Assembly (NCBI GenBank): GCA_021774735.1
Contig: JAJFIS010000019.1
Location: 186,001-250,000 of the forward strand
DNA length: 64,000 bases
Direction of reading: 5' to 3'
DNA from: Alphaproteobacteria bacterium
Lineage (GTDB): Bacteria > Pseudomonadota > Alphaproteobacteria > Sphingomonadales > Kordiimonadaceae
Below the pieces are notes generated by a model. The model was given only the letters and a program-made list of their open reading frames with translations. It was not told the origin of the DNA and searched no databases. Both the position numbers and the translations under genes were made by a program. This document shows positions 26,083 to 36,716 of the stretch, in pieces (within the stretch, counting starts at the first letter, position 1; each line of letters starts with the position of its first letter).

Positions 26083-27084
26083 CTATATAAAACCGACGAC
26101 CTGCTTAACTTCCTGCAAAATTGGCTCTGCTATGGCTTGGGCCCGTTCACCGCCGCGCACTAAAATACGGTCTATTTCTGCCGGGTCATCCATCAGACGC
26201 GCCATCTCAGTGGTGATAGGCGCCAGCTTTTCTACTGCCACATCGGTGAGCGCTTTTTTAAAGTCACCAAAACCACGGCCCTCAAACTGAACGCAAACCT
26301 GATTGCGTGTCGCATCGGTTAAGGCCGCATATATACCGACGAGATTAGTAGCCTCTGGGCGGCCTTCTAGGCCAGCGGCGGTTGCGGGCAATGTTTCAGC
26401 GTCAGTTTTGGCCTTGCGAATTTTAGCCATGATGGTGTCCGCGTCGTCGGTCAGGCTGATGCGGCTATACTGCGACGGATCAGACTTGCTCATCTTCTTG
26501 GTACCATCGCGCAGGCTCATTACCTTGGCACCCTCGCCCATAATCACAGGCTCGACGATGGGGAATATTTCGGTTTTAAAATCATGATTAAATTTTGTTG
26601 CAATATCCCGAGTTAGCTCCAAATGCTGTTTCTGGTCTTGGCCAACGGGCACATGGGTCGCTTTATAGAGCAGAATATCCGCCGCCATAAGGTTAGGGTA
26701 AACATATAGACCGCAGCTCGCTTTTTCGCGGTTTTTGCCAACCTTGTCCTTAAATTGGGTCATGCGGTTGAGCCACCCAAGGCGGGCGACACAATTGAAA
26801 ATCCAAGCTAGTTCAGCGTGACCGGGCACCCGGCTTTGATTAAAAAGTATCGATTTTTCAGGGTCAACACCCGTCGCTATATAGGCCGCAGCTGCTTCAC
26901 GGGTTTGCTGCGTTAAAGTGGCCGGGTCCTGCCATGTGGTGATAGCATGCATGTCAACAACGCAGTAGATACACTCATAGTCATCTTGCAATTTTACCCA
27001 GTTGCGAAAAGCCCCCAGATAATTACCAAGGTGCATATTGCCGGTTGGCTGAGCGCCCGAAAAAACCCGCTTTTGGTCAGACAT
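26083..27084 (-). CDS. trpS: Tryptophan--tRNA ligase
   Basis: Class I aminoacyl-tRNA synthetase of 333 residues that charges tRNA-Trp. The HIGH motif appears as [11 protein letters not shown] (near 15-25), the KMSKS loop as [10 protein letters not shown] (near 205), and the Rossmann core CVVDMHAIT and [22 protein letters not shown] follow the family exactly. It is on the same strand as murJ, 82 bases downstream, in the mutS-glnD-murJ-trpS order common among alphaproteobacteria. Confidence 0.97.
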   Translation of the reverse strand: MSDQKRVFSGAQPTGNMHLGNYLGAFRNWVKLQDDYECIYCVVDMHAITTWQDPATLTQQTREAAAAYIATGVDPEKSILFNQSRVPGHAELAWIFNCVARLGWLNRMTQFKDKVGKNREKASCGLYVYPNLMAADILLYKATHVPVGQDQKQHLELTRDIATKFNHDFKTEIFPIVEPVIMGEGAKVMSLRDGTKKMSKSDPSQYSRISLTDDADTIMAKIRKAKTDAETLPATAAGLEGRPEATNLVGIYAALTDATRNQVCVQFEGRGFGDFKKALTDVAVEKLAPITTEMARLMDDPAEIDRILVRGGERAQAIAEPILQEVKQVVGFI

Positions 27085-27166
27085 GCTTATGTATCCCCGT
27101 TATTGGTGGTGGCTAAATATAGAGCCTGCCAATTGCGCGCTCTTATGGCAGGGCGTGGCTTTTTGG

Positions 27167-28723
27167 TCAAGTGGCGCCTTTGACCAGTTTTTTAATATCA
27201 GCGATATGTACCAATTTTAGTAGCAATATCGACAGCAAGTAACTCAATAGCCCACCCCCAACCAGCATACCAAGGGCCAAGACCCGCTCCAGGCCATCAC
27301 TTTGGAAGGCGGGTGCCAATATTTGGGTTAAGCCATAAAGGCTTGCCCCCATGAGAACACAGGCGAGTATAGTTTTCACCAGTGGTATTATCAGTGGTTT
27401 TTTAATCTTGTAAAGGTCTCGGCCATGAAGGCCGCCGTATAGCATTGCCACATTCGACCAAGCTGCAATGGCGGTAGCAAGCGCCAAACCCGCATGTTGC
27501 AATGGACCGATGAGTAATAGGTTTAAGATTAGATTTATGCCGACAGCAATGATGGCATAGCGCACCGGGGTGCGAGTGTCTTTGCGGGCATGGTATGCGG
27601 GCGTGAGGATTTTACTAACCACATAGGCAGGCAAACCAATGGCAAAAAACATCAGGGCATAGGCGGTGGCAGCAGTGTCAGCGCCATTAAATTCGCCGCG
27701 CTCAAACAGGCTGGCGATAAGCTCATCTGGTATAAGCAATAATGCTGTGGCGGCGGGCAGGGTTAATAGCATTGCATAACGCAGGGCACCGTTCATGGCT
27801 AATTCGGCTCCTCGGTCATCCCCGCGCCCCAGTGCTCGGCTAATGGTTGGCAGTAAAACTGTGCCAACGGCGACGCCGATGATGCCAACGGGCATTTGGT
27901 TCAGCCGATCAGCGTAAAAGAGCCAGCTGACAGAACCCTCTGGTAGGAAGCGCGCGGCGAGCAACAGGTCCACCAGCAAATTTATCTGCATAACGCCAGC
28001 CCCAATGGCGGCGGGAAGCACAATTTGCACCAGTTCACGGGTGCCGTCGGTGATGCGCGGCATCCGCCACTGTAACTTCATCTCAGTTCGGCGCAGCGCA
28101 ATCGCCAACCATAGCAGCTGCACAGCACCGGCGGCGGAAATGCTTATGGCGAGCCAGCGGGCCACCATGCTGCCATCCGTACCATTGGTCGTAAGCAAGG
28201 CGATGATCATACAAATGTTCAACAGAATGGGTGCAGCAGCGGCGCTCATAAAACGGTCAAGCCCGTTCAGGCAGCCCGCGAAAAAAGCCAGCAGTGACAC
28301 CAGCGGCAGATAGGCAAACAAGGTTCTCGACAGTTCCAAGCTTAGGGTAAATTTCTCGCTGTCGCCGTCAAAGCCACCGGTTAAGCCCCACATCACCCAA
28401 GGCATGGCAAGCTGCATCAGCGTGAAGAAACCAATGAGCATGGGCATGAAAACTGAAAAAGTTTCTTCGGCAAAACGGGCGGCTTCTTTGATGTCCCCCT
28501 CGGCCAAGCGGCGAGAAAATAGGGGCACAAAGCCCGCTGAGAAGGCCCCTTCAGCAAATAGACGGCGGAAAAAATTGGGTAATTTGAAGGCGATGAAAAA
28601 AGCATCGGCGACCATGCCAGCGCCTAAGTAGCGGGCCATAAGCATGTCGCGGACAAAGCCTAATATGCGACTGAGCACTGTAAAGGCACCGACGCCAATT
28701 ATGCGCTTAATCATGGTGCTCAC
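27167..28723 (-). CDS. murJ: Lipid II flippase MurJ
   Basis: Inner-membrane transporter of 518 residues that flips lipid II for peptidoglycan synthesis. The N-terminus SRILGFVRDMLMARYLGAG, the LPNFFRRLFAEGAFSAGFVPLFS segment (near 50-72) and about 14 hydrophobic segments identify the MOP-superfamily MurJ. The GTG at 28723 overlaps the glnD stop as GTGA. An ATG three codons later is also possible. Being coupled to glnD is a normal alphaproteobacterial arrangement. Confidence 0.95.
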   Translation of the reverse strand: MSTMIKRIIGVGAFTVLSRILGFVRDMLMARYLGAGMVADAFFIAFKLPNFFRRLFAEGAFSAGFVPLFSRRLAEGDIKEAARFAEETFSVFMPMLIGFFTLMQLAMPWVMWGLTGGFDGDSEKFTLSLELSRTLFAYLPLVSLLAFFAGCLNGLDRFMSAAAAPILLNICMIIALLTTNGTDGSMVARWLAISISAAGAVQLLWLAIALRRTEMKLQWRMPRITDGTRELVQIVLPAAIGAGVMQINLLVDLLLAARFLPEGSVSWLFYADRLNQMPVGIIGVAVGTVLLPTISRALGRGDDRGAELAMNGALRYAMLLTLPAATALLLIPDELIASLFERGEFNGADTAATAYALMFFAIGLPAYVVSKILTPAYHARKDTRTPVRYAIIAVGINLILNLLLIGPLQHAGLALATAIAAWSNVAMLYGGLHGRDLYKIKKPLIIPLVKTILACVLMGASLYGLTQILAPAFQSDGLERVLALGMLVGGGLLSYLLSILLLKLVHIADIKKLVKGAT

Positions 28724-31479
28724 GCTGGGGCCTCCTGCTCTTCTATGTGCGATATCATTGTTTCCCCGCGCACTGCCCCTAATAGTTTTTTCTCAATATT
28801 ATTCAAGCGGATTTTATTTTCAATTTTTTTACCCAAAAGATCACATACATAAAATACATCGACAGCTCTTTCGCCATATGTGGCGACATGAGCTGAAAAA
28901 ATAGATAACTTTAAGCGGTAAAGCGCCTCTGCCAGATCAAACAAAAGCCCCGGACGGTCTTTAGCGTTAACCTCTATTATCGTTGATCGGTTGGAGGCGC
29001 CATTATCGATAATAACAGCGGGCTCAACATGGAAGGCAGCATCTTTTTGCGCCAGTGCCTGCCGAAAACTTGGTCTTTCTGTTGCAGCATTAGGGTTTTT
29101 CAGGGCTGAAACTATCATATCTTTTAAGCGTATCAGGCGCTCTTCGGTAACATCGGCCGTGTCATCTATTGACTGGATGTCAAAATTATCGATGGCCATT
29201 CCATCGCGGGTGGTGTGTACCCGGGCACCAATGATTGTTGCTCCAGCTTTGCTAAGCGCTCCACTCATTTGGGCAAATAGCCCTGGGTGATCACGGGTAA
29301 AGATGCTGACGGTGGTGAGCCCGCGGGTTTGGTCAACCAATGTTGCAACACCTAGCACCTCCCCTGCTTGGTGTGTATCTTTCATCAAAATTGCATTTAG
29401 AGCCAGAACATCAACCTCTTCAGCGATCCAGTATGCATCACTAAAGCGGGATGCATGCGCGTCGGTTTCCGTTTGGGGCCATTCGTTTAAGCTCTCCCGC
29501 AGATTAGTCTGCTTTTGTGCAACGCGTTCACCCCTAGCTATGGTCGCATGGCCTAGCAATAACATCTCCTCACTGGCATAATATAAATCGCGCAGCAATT
29601 GGCCTTTCCAACTGTTCCAAGTGTTGGGGCCAACGGCGCGAATATCGACCACCGTTAATGCTAGCAATAATTTTAAACGCTCCGGACTTTGCACGACCGC
29701 GACAAAATCACTGATAGTCTTATTGTCGCTTAAATCACGCTTAAAAGCGATATGACTCATTAAAAGGTGGTTACGCACTAACCATGCCACGCTTTCTGTT
29801 TCCGCCAGGGTTAAACCTAAACGCGGGCAAAGCTTTTCAGCAACCTCAGCCCCTAATATGCTGTGGTTGCCCCCGCGCCCTTTGGCAATATCATGCAGGA
29901 ATACGGCAATATAAAGAACCCGCCGCGACACAACTTTGGGCACAACGGCAGAGGCCACAGGGTGATCATCAATCAATAGTCTTGCTTCAATTTTTGCCAG
30001 TAAGCCAACGGCGCGAATGGTATGTTCATCCACTGTATAATGATGATACATGTCATATTGCATCTGGGCGACGATGCGTCCAAAATCGGGGATGAATTTA
30101 CCCAAAACCCCAGCCTCATTCATCTTACGCAAGCTATCTTCTTTGGTGGTTTTAGCCGTGAGCAGAGATAAAAAAATGTCATTAGCTACTGGGTCACGAC
30201 GTAACTTACTGTCGATGCGGGATAGATTTTGCTGAATGGCATGCAAGGCCTGTGGGTGGATATCATAACCCGCATCATTGGCCACTTGAAATATTTTTAG
30301 CATATGGAGGGGTGTGGTGGTAAAGTCGTCTAGCCCAACAATATTTAATCGATCTCCGTCTAGCCGGAAGTCCTCAAATTTTTTAGTGGGTAGAAGGCGG
30401 GCAAGAAGAGGCTTCTTTTGCTCTCGGGTTTCAAGTACAGCACAAAAAATTCGGGTTAAGTCCCCCACTTGTTTGGCAATGAGAAAATAATGTTTCATGA
30501 AACGTTCAACACCACTGGCACCGGGGCGGTCTTTGTAGCGCAAAAGTTCTGATATTTGCCGTTGCAGGTCAAAGGATAGGCGCTCTTCGGCCCGCGCAGA
30601 TAGATAATGCATAGCCACGCGTACGGTCATTAAAAAGCTTTCAGCTTTACGAAAATGGCGATATTCTTGTCTTGTCAGCATACCAGCGGGAACCAACTCT
30701 GATATGCTATTAACGCCGTAAAGATATTTTGCTATCCACCACATGGTTTGCAGGTCTCTAAGGCCTCCTTTGCCTTCCTTGACGTTAGGTTCTACCACAT
30801 AACGCGTATCACCCATCCGAATATGGCGTGCGTCACGTTCGGCTAATTTATCTTCAACAAACTTGGGGCCCGATCCGGTGATTACGCGGCGGACAAAGCT
30901 TTTTTTAGACTCGGCGAAAAGTGCTCTATCACCCCACAGGTAACGCGCCTCTAACATTGAAGTGCGAATGCTCAGGTCTTGCCGTGATAATGTTATACAG
31001 TCTTTGGGACTTCGGGTGGAGTAGCCCACTTTCAGATGGAGGTCCCATAGAATATAAAGCATATATTCTGCGACATTTTCGGCCCAAGGGGTTGCCTTAA
31101 AAGGTGTTAAGAACATTAAATCTACGTCGGAAAATGGAGCAAGTTCACCGCGACCATAGCCGCCGGTGGCCACTAAGGTTAAGCGTTCGGCCGTTGTTGG
31201 GTTTGCCAGCGGGTAAATATGATGGGTAACGAAATCAAATAAGACCCGCAATATTTGATCCATCAAATAGCATTGTGCCTTAGCGTTAGTGGTGCCTTTG
31301 TCGGTTTCTTCCATGAAACGACGACGGACTTCCTCGGTGCCGCGTTCAAGGGCAACTTTTAAAATCTCAATTAAAGCTTCGCGTTTTTCTTCTAGGCTTC
31401 CTTCTGTCGCTTTTTCATCAAGCACGGCCAGCAATATTTTGCGGTTAATGATATCAAGCCTATTTTTGGGGGTGGACAT
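28720..31479 (-). CDS. glnD: [Protein-PII] uridylyltransferase/uridylyl-removing enzyme
   Basis: Bifunctional sensor of glutamine, 919 residues. It adds or removes UMP on PII proteins and so controls nitrogen metabolism. Domains in order: nucleotidyltransferase with GGYGRGELAPFSDVDLMFL (near 110-128, two aspartates binding metal), the long helical linker, the HD domain with VFLHDIAKGRGGNHS (near 490) and two C-terminal ACT domains (about 710-790 and 835-905). All catalytic motifs look intact. It starts one base before the mutS stop on the same strand and overlaps murJ. Confidence 0.97.
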   Translation of the reverse strand: MSTPKNRLDIINRKILLAVLDEKATEGSLEEKREALIEILKVALERGTEEVRRRFMEETDKGTTNAKAQCYLMDQILRVLFDFVTHHIYPLANPTTAERLTLVATGGYGRGELAPFSDVDLMFLTPFKATPWAENVAEYMLYILWDLHLKVGYSTRSPKDCITLSRQDLSIRTSMLEARYLWGDRALFAESKKSFVRRVITGSGPKFVEDKLAERDARHIRMGDTRYVVEPNVKEGKGGLRDLQTMWWIAKYLYGVNSISELVPAGMLTRQEYRHFRKAESFLMTVRVAMHYLSARAEERLSFDLQRQISELLRYKDRPGASGVERFMKHYFLIAKQVGDLTRIFCAVLETREQKKPLLARLLPTKKFEDFRLDGDRLNIVGLDDFTTTPLHMLKIFQVANDAGYDIHPQALHAIQQNLSRIDSKLRRDPVANDIFLSLLTAKTTKEDSLRKMNEAGVLGKFIPDFGRIVAQMQYDMYHHYTVDEHTIRAVGLLAKIEARLLIDDHPVASAVVPKVVSRRVLYIAVFLHDIAKGRGGNHSILGAEVAEKLCPRLGLTLAETESVAWLVRNHLLMSHIAFKRDLSDNKTISDFVAVVQSPERLKLLLALTVVDIRAVGPNTWNSWKGQLLRDLYYASEEMLLLGHATIARGERVAQKQTNLRESLNEWPQTETDAHASRFSDAYWIAEEVDVLALNAILMKDTHQAGEVLGVATLVDQTRGLTTVSIFTRDHPGLFAQMSGALSKAGATIIGARVHTTRDGMAIDNFDIQSIDDTADVTEERLIRLKDMIVSALKNPNAATERPSFRQALAQKDAAFHVEPAVIIDNGASNRSTIIEVNAKDRPGLLFDLAEALYRLKLSIFSAHVATYGERAVDVFYVCDLLGKKIENKIRLNNIEKKLLGAVRGETMISHIEEQEAPA

Positions 31480-31480
31480 T

Positions 31481-34237
31481 TTAGCTCCCTGCCCCTTTCG
31501 CCTTTTGGGATAGTTCTTTCAAACTATAGAGCGCCTCCAAGGCTTCTCTGGGGCTCATGCTGTCTGGATTTATATCATAAATTGCGTCAGTTAATTTATC
31601 CCGTTCTGGTGAACCTTTGACCTCGGTATTTTGTACTGTTTTAAATAGGGGCAAATCTAGTGCAAGTCCCCGGCCCTTGTCGCTGCCCTCCGCAGTTTCA
31701 AGCCGTTCTAATACTTGCCGTGCCCGGGCAACAACAGTATTTGGCAGCCCCGCTAGCCGTGCCACTTGAATACCGTAAGACCCATCGGCTGCACCCTTGC
31801 CCACTTCATGCAGGAAAATAACCTCGCCGTCCCATTCGCGTACTTTCATGGAGCGTAGTGCCAGCGACGATAGTGTTTCTCGCAGGCTGGTCAGTTCGTG
31901 GTAGTGGGTGGCAAAAAGCGCCCGGCTTTGGTTGACATCATGCAAGTTTTCAACTGCCGCCCATGCGATAGACAGTCCATCATAGGTGGCGGTGCCACGA
32001 CCAATTTCATCCAATATTACCAGCGAGCGTGGTGTTGCTTGGTTTAAAATGGCGGCGGTTTCGACCATTTCCACCATGAAGGTCGAGCGGCCATGGGCCA
32101 GATCATCTGATGCTCCCACTCGGCTAAAGAGACGGTCCACTATCCCTATATGTGCGGCAGTTGCTGGGACAAACCCACCCATTTGAGCCATGATAGCTAT
32201 TAGAGCATTTTGGCGCAGAAAGGTACTTTTGCCGGCCATATTTGGTCCGGTAATCAACCATAGGCGTTCAGTTGCAGCAAGGTCACAGTCGTTAGCGACA
32301 AAAGGGGTTTGGTCACTAGTCAACAAGGCAGCTTCGACCACAGGATGGCGCCCCGATGATATTTGAAAAGTAAGACTGTCATCTACCTTGGGGCGGGCAA
32401 AATTTGATACAGAGGCGAGCTCAGCATTTGCAGAAGCAACATCAAGTGCTGCAATGGCTGATGCGGCATTAGCGACACTGCCACTTATGGCGAGCGTAAG
32501 AGTAACAAGGCTGTCAAAAATTTCTTGCTCGAGCGCAAGTGCGCGGTCACCGGCCTCTGATATTTTACCCGCCAGTTGTGCTAGCTCACTTGTGGAAAAG
32601 CGTACAGAATTCGCCAGTGTTTGGCGGTGGATGAAGGTTTCATTTAGCGGTGCTTCCAGCAGAGCATCACCGTTTTTGGCCGTTACATCCACATGATAAC
32701 CAATGACATTATTATGTTTAATCTTGAGCGTGGTGATTTTTGTTAAACTGCGATATTGGCTCTCAAGCCCTGCAATAAGTCGGCGGCTTTCATCGCGCAG
32801 CATGCGAAAGTCATCCAGCGCGGCATTAAACCCTGATGCAACCAAACCGCCATCGCGGGCATTCAGTGGTAGTTCGCTCGCTAGTGCGCGGGAAAGTTCG
32901 TCGATCAAGCCATCATGAGCACCGAGGTCCTTTATGACCGTGGTCAGCTCAACGGGCAAGCGCTTCAATATATCTTCCCGTCCTGTCAATTGTCCCTTAA
33001 GTTCCCGCGCAGCAAGAAGGCCGGCATTTATGGCTCCCAAATCCCTTGGTCCGCCACGATCTAGAGACAAGCGAGAAAGGGCCCTGTCCATATCTGGTGT
33101 ATGTTTCAGGGTTGTCCGAAGTGTGCTGCGCTCATTGGGGTGTTGAACAAAAAACTCGACAGCATCAAGGCGGTCATTAATCAGATCAGCATCGGTTAAG
33201 GGCGCGGCCATTCTGTGGGCCAGCACCCTTGCCCCCGCCCCGGTGATGGTGCGGTCGATGGCAGCGAGCAGGCTACCTTTTGGGTCACCTGACTGTGTGG
33301 TTATGAGCTCTAATGACCTGCGGGTGGCCGCATCAATCATCATCAGGCTATCATGGTTTAGACGCTTGGGTGGTTGCAAGCGGGGCATTTTGCCTTTTTG
33401 AGTATCTTCAATATAACCCAGCAACGCGTCCATGGCGGCCAGGTCCGCGCGCTCAAAAGCGGCAAAGCCATCAAGGGTTGCTACGTCAAACAGGCTTTTC
33501 AGTCGCTGGCTTCCCTTGCCGCTATCAAAATTATAACTGGCAAGGGGGGTTATGACCGCGCGCCAAGTGAAGAGCAGATCATCTAGGGCCGGGTTATTCC
33601 CCATGTCACTGGCAATTAATAACTCACCCGGTTGGAGCCGCGCCAAATCAGCGTCTAGGCTGTTAAAGTCAGTGGGTTGGATGAAACAATTGCCCGTTGC
33701 CATGTCGGCCACAGCAATGGATAATTGCTTTTGGGCGCGGCCAAGAGCAACAAGGTAGTTATGGGAGCGGGTGTCTAAAAGGCCATCTTCGGTGATGGTG
33801 CCGGGCGTAACAAGGCGTACTACTTCACGCTTCACAACGGCTTTTGATCCGCGCTTTTTAGCTTCCTTTGGATCTTCAACTTGTTCGCAAACTGCGACGC
33901 GAAAGCCTTTGCGAATCAGGCGAGACAGGTATGTTTCTGCTGCATGAACGGGTACGCCGGCCATAGGAATGTCATCGCCGTCATGCTTACCGCGCTTGGT
34001 TAGGGTAATATCTAGGGCAGTGGACGCCTGTTCTGCGTCGCGGAAAAAAAGTTCATAAAAGTCACCCATGCGGTAAAAAAGCAGAGCATCGGGGTGCGCG
34101 GCTTTAATCGTCATAAATTGGGCCATCATTGGGGTGGTCCCGGGTGCCTTAGCGCCGTTCAACCATTTTTGGCTATCCTCACTTGGCGCATCTACAGCAC
34201 CCGTTTGGGAAGCTCCCGCCTTGTTTTTTGCCAGCAT
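31481..34237 (-). CDS. mutS: DNA mismatch repair protein MutS
   Basis: Mismatch-recognition ATPase of 918 residues. The N-terminal mismatch-binding loop [12 protein letters not shown] (Phe-x-Glu near 55-63), the connector, lever and clamp domains, and the C-terminal ATPase with Walker [10 protein letters not shown] (near 672), Walker [10 protein letters not shown] (near 745) and the [13 protein letters not shown] segment are complete. The first 35 residues are an alphaproteobacterial-style extension. The start ATG at 34237 is on the minus strand, divergent from maeB; a 40-base inverted repeat sits between them. Confidence 0.97.
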   Translation of the reverse strand: MLAKNKAGASQTGAVDAPSEDSQKWLNGAKAPGTTPMMAQFMTIKAAHPDALLFYRMGDFYELFFRDAEQASTALDITLTKRGKHDGDDIPMAGVPVHAAETYLSRLIRKGFRVAVCEQVEDPKEAKKRGSKAVVKREVVRLVTPGTITEDGLLDTRSHNYLVALGRAQKQLSIAVADMATGNCFIQPTDFNSLDADLARLQPGELLIASDMGNNPALDDLLFTWRAVITPLASYNFDSGKGSQRLKSLFDVATLDGFAAFERADLAAMDALLGYIEDTQKGKMPRLQPPKRLNHDSLMMIDAATRRSLELITTQSGDPKGSLLAAIDRTITGAGARVLAHRMAAPLTDADLINDRLDAVEFFVQHPNERSTLRTTLKHTPDMDRALSRLSLDRGGPRDLGAINAGLLAARELKGQLTGREDILKRLPVELTTVIKDLGAHDGLIDELSRALASELPLNARDGGLVASGFNAALDDFRMLRDESRRLIAGLESQYRSLTKITTLKIKHNNVIGYHVDVTAKNGDALLEAPLNETFIHRQTLANSVRFSTSELAQLAGKISEAGDRALALEQEIFDSLVTLTLAISGSVANAASAIAALDVASANAELASVSNFARPKVDDSLTFQISSGRHPVVEAALLTSDQTPFVANDCDLAATERLWLITGPNMAGKSTFLRQNALIAIMAQMGGFVPATAAHIGIVDRLFSRVGASDDLAHGRSTFMVEMVETAAILNQATPRSLVILDEIGRGTATYDGLSIAWAAVENLHDVNQSRALFATHYHELTSLRETLSSLALRSMKVREWDGEVIFLHEVGKGAADGSYGIQVARLAGLPNTVVARARQVLERLETAEGSDKGRGLALDLPLFKTVQNTEVKGSPERDKLTDAIYDINPDSMSPREALEALYSLKELSQKAKGAGS

Positions 34238-34278
34238 AGTTCCCTAAAATCCCTTATACTGTAAAAAGATAATGGTTT

Positions 34279-34318
34279 CCCCACCCAGCATAGGTTACCT
34301 TATGGCCAGTGGGTGGGG
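34279..34318. repeat. Long inverted repeat in the mutS/maeB intergenic region
   Basis: Nine-base perfect arms CCCCACCCA (34279-34287) and TGGGTGGGG (34310-34318) enclose a second partial stem (CATAGG with CCTTATG). The region is upstream of both divergent genes, so it is more likely a regulatory element or maeB leader structure than a terminator. Confidence 0.5.
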
Positions 34319-34383
34319 TATGACCCTAAATCATATCATCAGAGTTCGCTACCCGATAAGTGTTTGAAGCTAGGGAAAAATAT

Positions 34384-36699
34384 ATGCCGATTAAAAACTC
34401 TAAATTTTCTGACGAAGAAGCCCTTCGTTATCATAGCATTGGGCGTCCGGGCAAAATTGCGATTGTGCCGACAAAGCCGATGGCAACTCAGCGTGATCTT
34501 TCGCTAGCTTACAGCCCAGGTGTTGCCGTGCCAGTTAAGGCAATCGCCGATGATGTTGATAAGGCTTATGACTATACCAGCAAAGGCAATTTGGTCGCGG
34601 TTATCACCAATGGTACTGCCATTTTGGGCCTTGGGGATTTGGGCGCTGCTGCATCCAAACCGGTGATGGAGGGTAAATCTGTTCTCTTTAAACGGTTTGC
34701 GGATGTAGATTCGATTGATCTGGAAGTTGATACCAGAGACGTGGAAGAATTCATCAATTGCGTCAAATTGCTCGGCCCCAGTTTTGGCGGCATAAATTTA
34801 GAAGATATAGGTTCACCCGCTTGTTTCATCATCGAAGAGCGCTTGAAAGAGCTGATGGACATTCCCGTTTTTCATGATGATCAGCATGGCACGGCAATAA
34901 TTACCGCTGCGGGCTTTATCAACGCGCTTGATCTAACAGGCCGCGATATGGCGACGACCAAAGTTGTAGCAGTTGGTGCGGGCGCGGCTTGCATTGCCTG
35001 TATTGAGCTTATTAAAGCTATGGGTGTCGCTCACCAGAATGTAACCATGTGTGATCAAACGGGGGTACTTTACGCGGGACGCACAGAAGGTATGAACCAA
35101 TGGAAATCTGCCCATGCCATTGAAACAGATGACAGGACACTGATGGACGCGGTTAAGGGCGCGGATGTGCTTATTGGTTTGAGCGCCGCTGGTGCTGTGA
35201 CCAAAGAAATGGTAGCAGAAATGGGGGAAAGGCCGATAATTTTTGCTATGGCTAACCCGGACCCGGAAATTACACCAGAGGATGTTCATAGTGTTAGAAG
35301 TGATGCTATCGTTGCCACGGGGCGTTCTGATTATCCCAATCAGGTTAACAATGTTTTGGGCTTCCCCTATATTTTCCGTGGTGCATTGGATGTGCGAGCG
35401 CGGACGATAAACCATGAAATGAAAATTGCGGCGGCTCAAGCCTTAGCTGAGCTTGCTCGCGAAGATGTGCCCGATGAGGTTGCTGCGGCTTACGGCGGCA
35501 CCATGCCCAAATATGGTCCGGATTATATTATTCCAGCCCCATTTGATCCGCGGTTGATTGAATTTATCCCCCCCCTTGTGGCGCAAGCGGCGATGGATAC
35601 GGGTGTTGCAAGAAAATCTATTGAGGATATGGATCATTACCGGCAAGAATTATCCGCGCGGCTGAACCCAACGGTGAGTACTTTGTCGCGGACCTTTGAA
35701 GAGTTGAAAACAAAACAGCGCCGGGTGGTTTTCGCGGAAGCCGAAGAAGAAAAAGTTCTTAGGGCGGCGGTTGCTTTTAAAACCTCAGGATACGGCGAAC
35801 CGGTTTTGGTTGGTTTTGAAGCGCCGATCCGCGAACATTTACGGTCAATGGGCATTGATGACAAGGCTTTTGAAATTCGTAATGCTGCCAATAGCGCAAG
35901 ACGGGATGATTACATTAAATATCTCTATGAGCGCTTGAATAGACGCGGCTATTTGCTGCGAGACGTGCAACGACTTGTGAACCGAGACCGAAATGTTTTT
36001 GGTGCTTGTATGGTGGCGACGGGCGACGCTGACGCCATGGTGACCGGCACCACGCGCCAATTTTGGCGGATAATGAAAAATATTCGCCGGGTTATCGACC
36101 CTATTCCCGGACAGCGCGCCTTTGGCCTGTCGGTTTTAACCAGTCATGAGCGGACGGTGTTTATCGCTGACACAACGGTGAATGAATTTCCTGACCCTGA
36201 ATATTTAGCAGAGATTGCTATCCGTTCAGCCAAGGCTGTACGCAGATTTGGCCAAGAGCCTCGGGTGGCTTTCTTGTCTTTTTCTAATTTTGGCAATCCG
36301 CCATCGGTTAAAACCAAGCATCTGCGTAGTGCTGTGGAACTTTTGGATGCCCGCGATGACATTGATTTTGAATATGACGGTGAAATGCAGGCCGATGTAG
36401 CCTTGAACCGTGACTTGCGGGAGCAATACCCTTTCATGCGGCTGTCAGGCCCAGCAAATGTTCTTATCATGCCCGGCCTGCATGCGGCGAATATTTCCTA
36501 TAAGTTACTTTCAGAACTGGGTAATGTGCGGGTGATTGGACCATTGTTATTGGGTCTAAGCCATTCAGTGCAAGTGGCACGGATGACATCAACAACCACC
36601 GACCTTGTCAATACCGCGTGCCTTGCTGCCAGCACGGCTATTGCGCTTGAAAATGAGCGAGAAGCTGCAAAAAAGGATACAGAAAAAGATACTGACTAA
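34384..36699 (+). CDS. maeB: NADP-dependent malic enzyme (MaeB type)
   Basis: Converts malate to pyruvate and CO2 with NADP+. The 771-residue product has an N-terminal malic enzyme domain (about 1-430; PGKIAIVPTKPM, SLAYSPGVAVPV, PVFHDDQHGTA and the GAGAACIAC dinucleotide loop) and a C-terminal phosphotransacetylase-like domain (about 440-765), the MaeB architecture. In known cases the C-terminal domain is regulatory, binding acetyl-CoA, and is not an active acyltransferase. The ATG at 34384 was preferred to a GTG at 34360 because it matches family starts and AGGG lies upstream. Confidence 0.96.
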   Translation: MPIKNSKFSDEEALRYHSIGRPGKIAIVPTKPMATQRDLSLAYSPGVAVPVKAIADDVDKAYDYTSKGNLVAVITNGTAILGLGDLGAAASKPVMEGKSVLFKRFADVDSIDLEVDTRDVEEFINCVKLLGPSFGGINLEDIGSPACFIIEERLKELMDIPVFHDDQHGTAIITAAGFINALDLTGRDMATTKVVAVGAGAACIACIELIKAMGVAHQNVTMCDQTGVLYAGRTEGMNQWKSAHAIETDDRTLMDAVKGADVLIGLSAAGAVTKEMVAEMGERPIIFAMANPDPEITPEDVHSVRSDAIVATGRSDYPNQVNNVLGFPYIFRGALDVRARTINHEMKIAAAQALAELAREDVPDEVAAAYGGTMPKYGPDYIIPAPFDPRLIEFIPPLVAQAAMDTGVARKSIEDMDHYRQELSARLNPTVSTLSRTFEELKTKQRRVVFAEAEEEKVLRAAVAFKTSGYGEPVLVGFEAPIREHLRSMGIDDKAFEIRNAANSARRDDYIKYLYERLNRRGYLLRDVQRLVNRDRNVFGACMVATGDADAMVTGTTRQFWRIMKNIRRVIDPIPGQRAFGLSVLTSHERTVFIADTTVNEFPDPEYLAEIAIRSAKAVRRFGQEPRVAFLSFSNFGNPPSVKTKHLRSAVELLDARDDIDFEYDGEMQADVALNRDLREQYPFMRLSGPANVLIMPGLHAANISYKLLSELGNVRVIGPLLLGLSHSVQVARMTSTTTDLVNTACLAASTAIALENEREAAKKDTEKDTD

Positions 36700-36716
36700 T
36701 ATCTAGTCTGGGTGAG

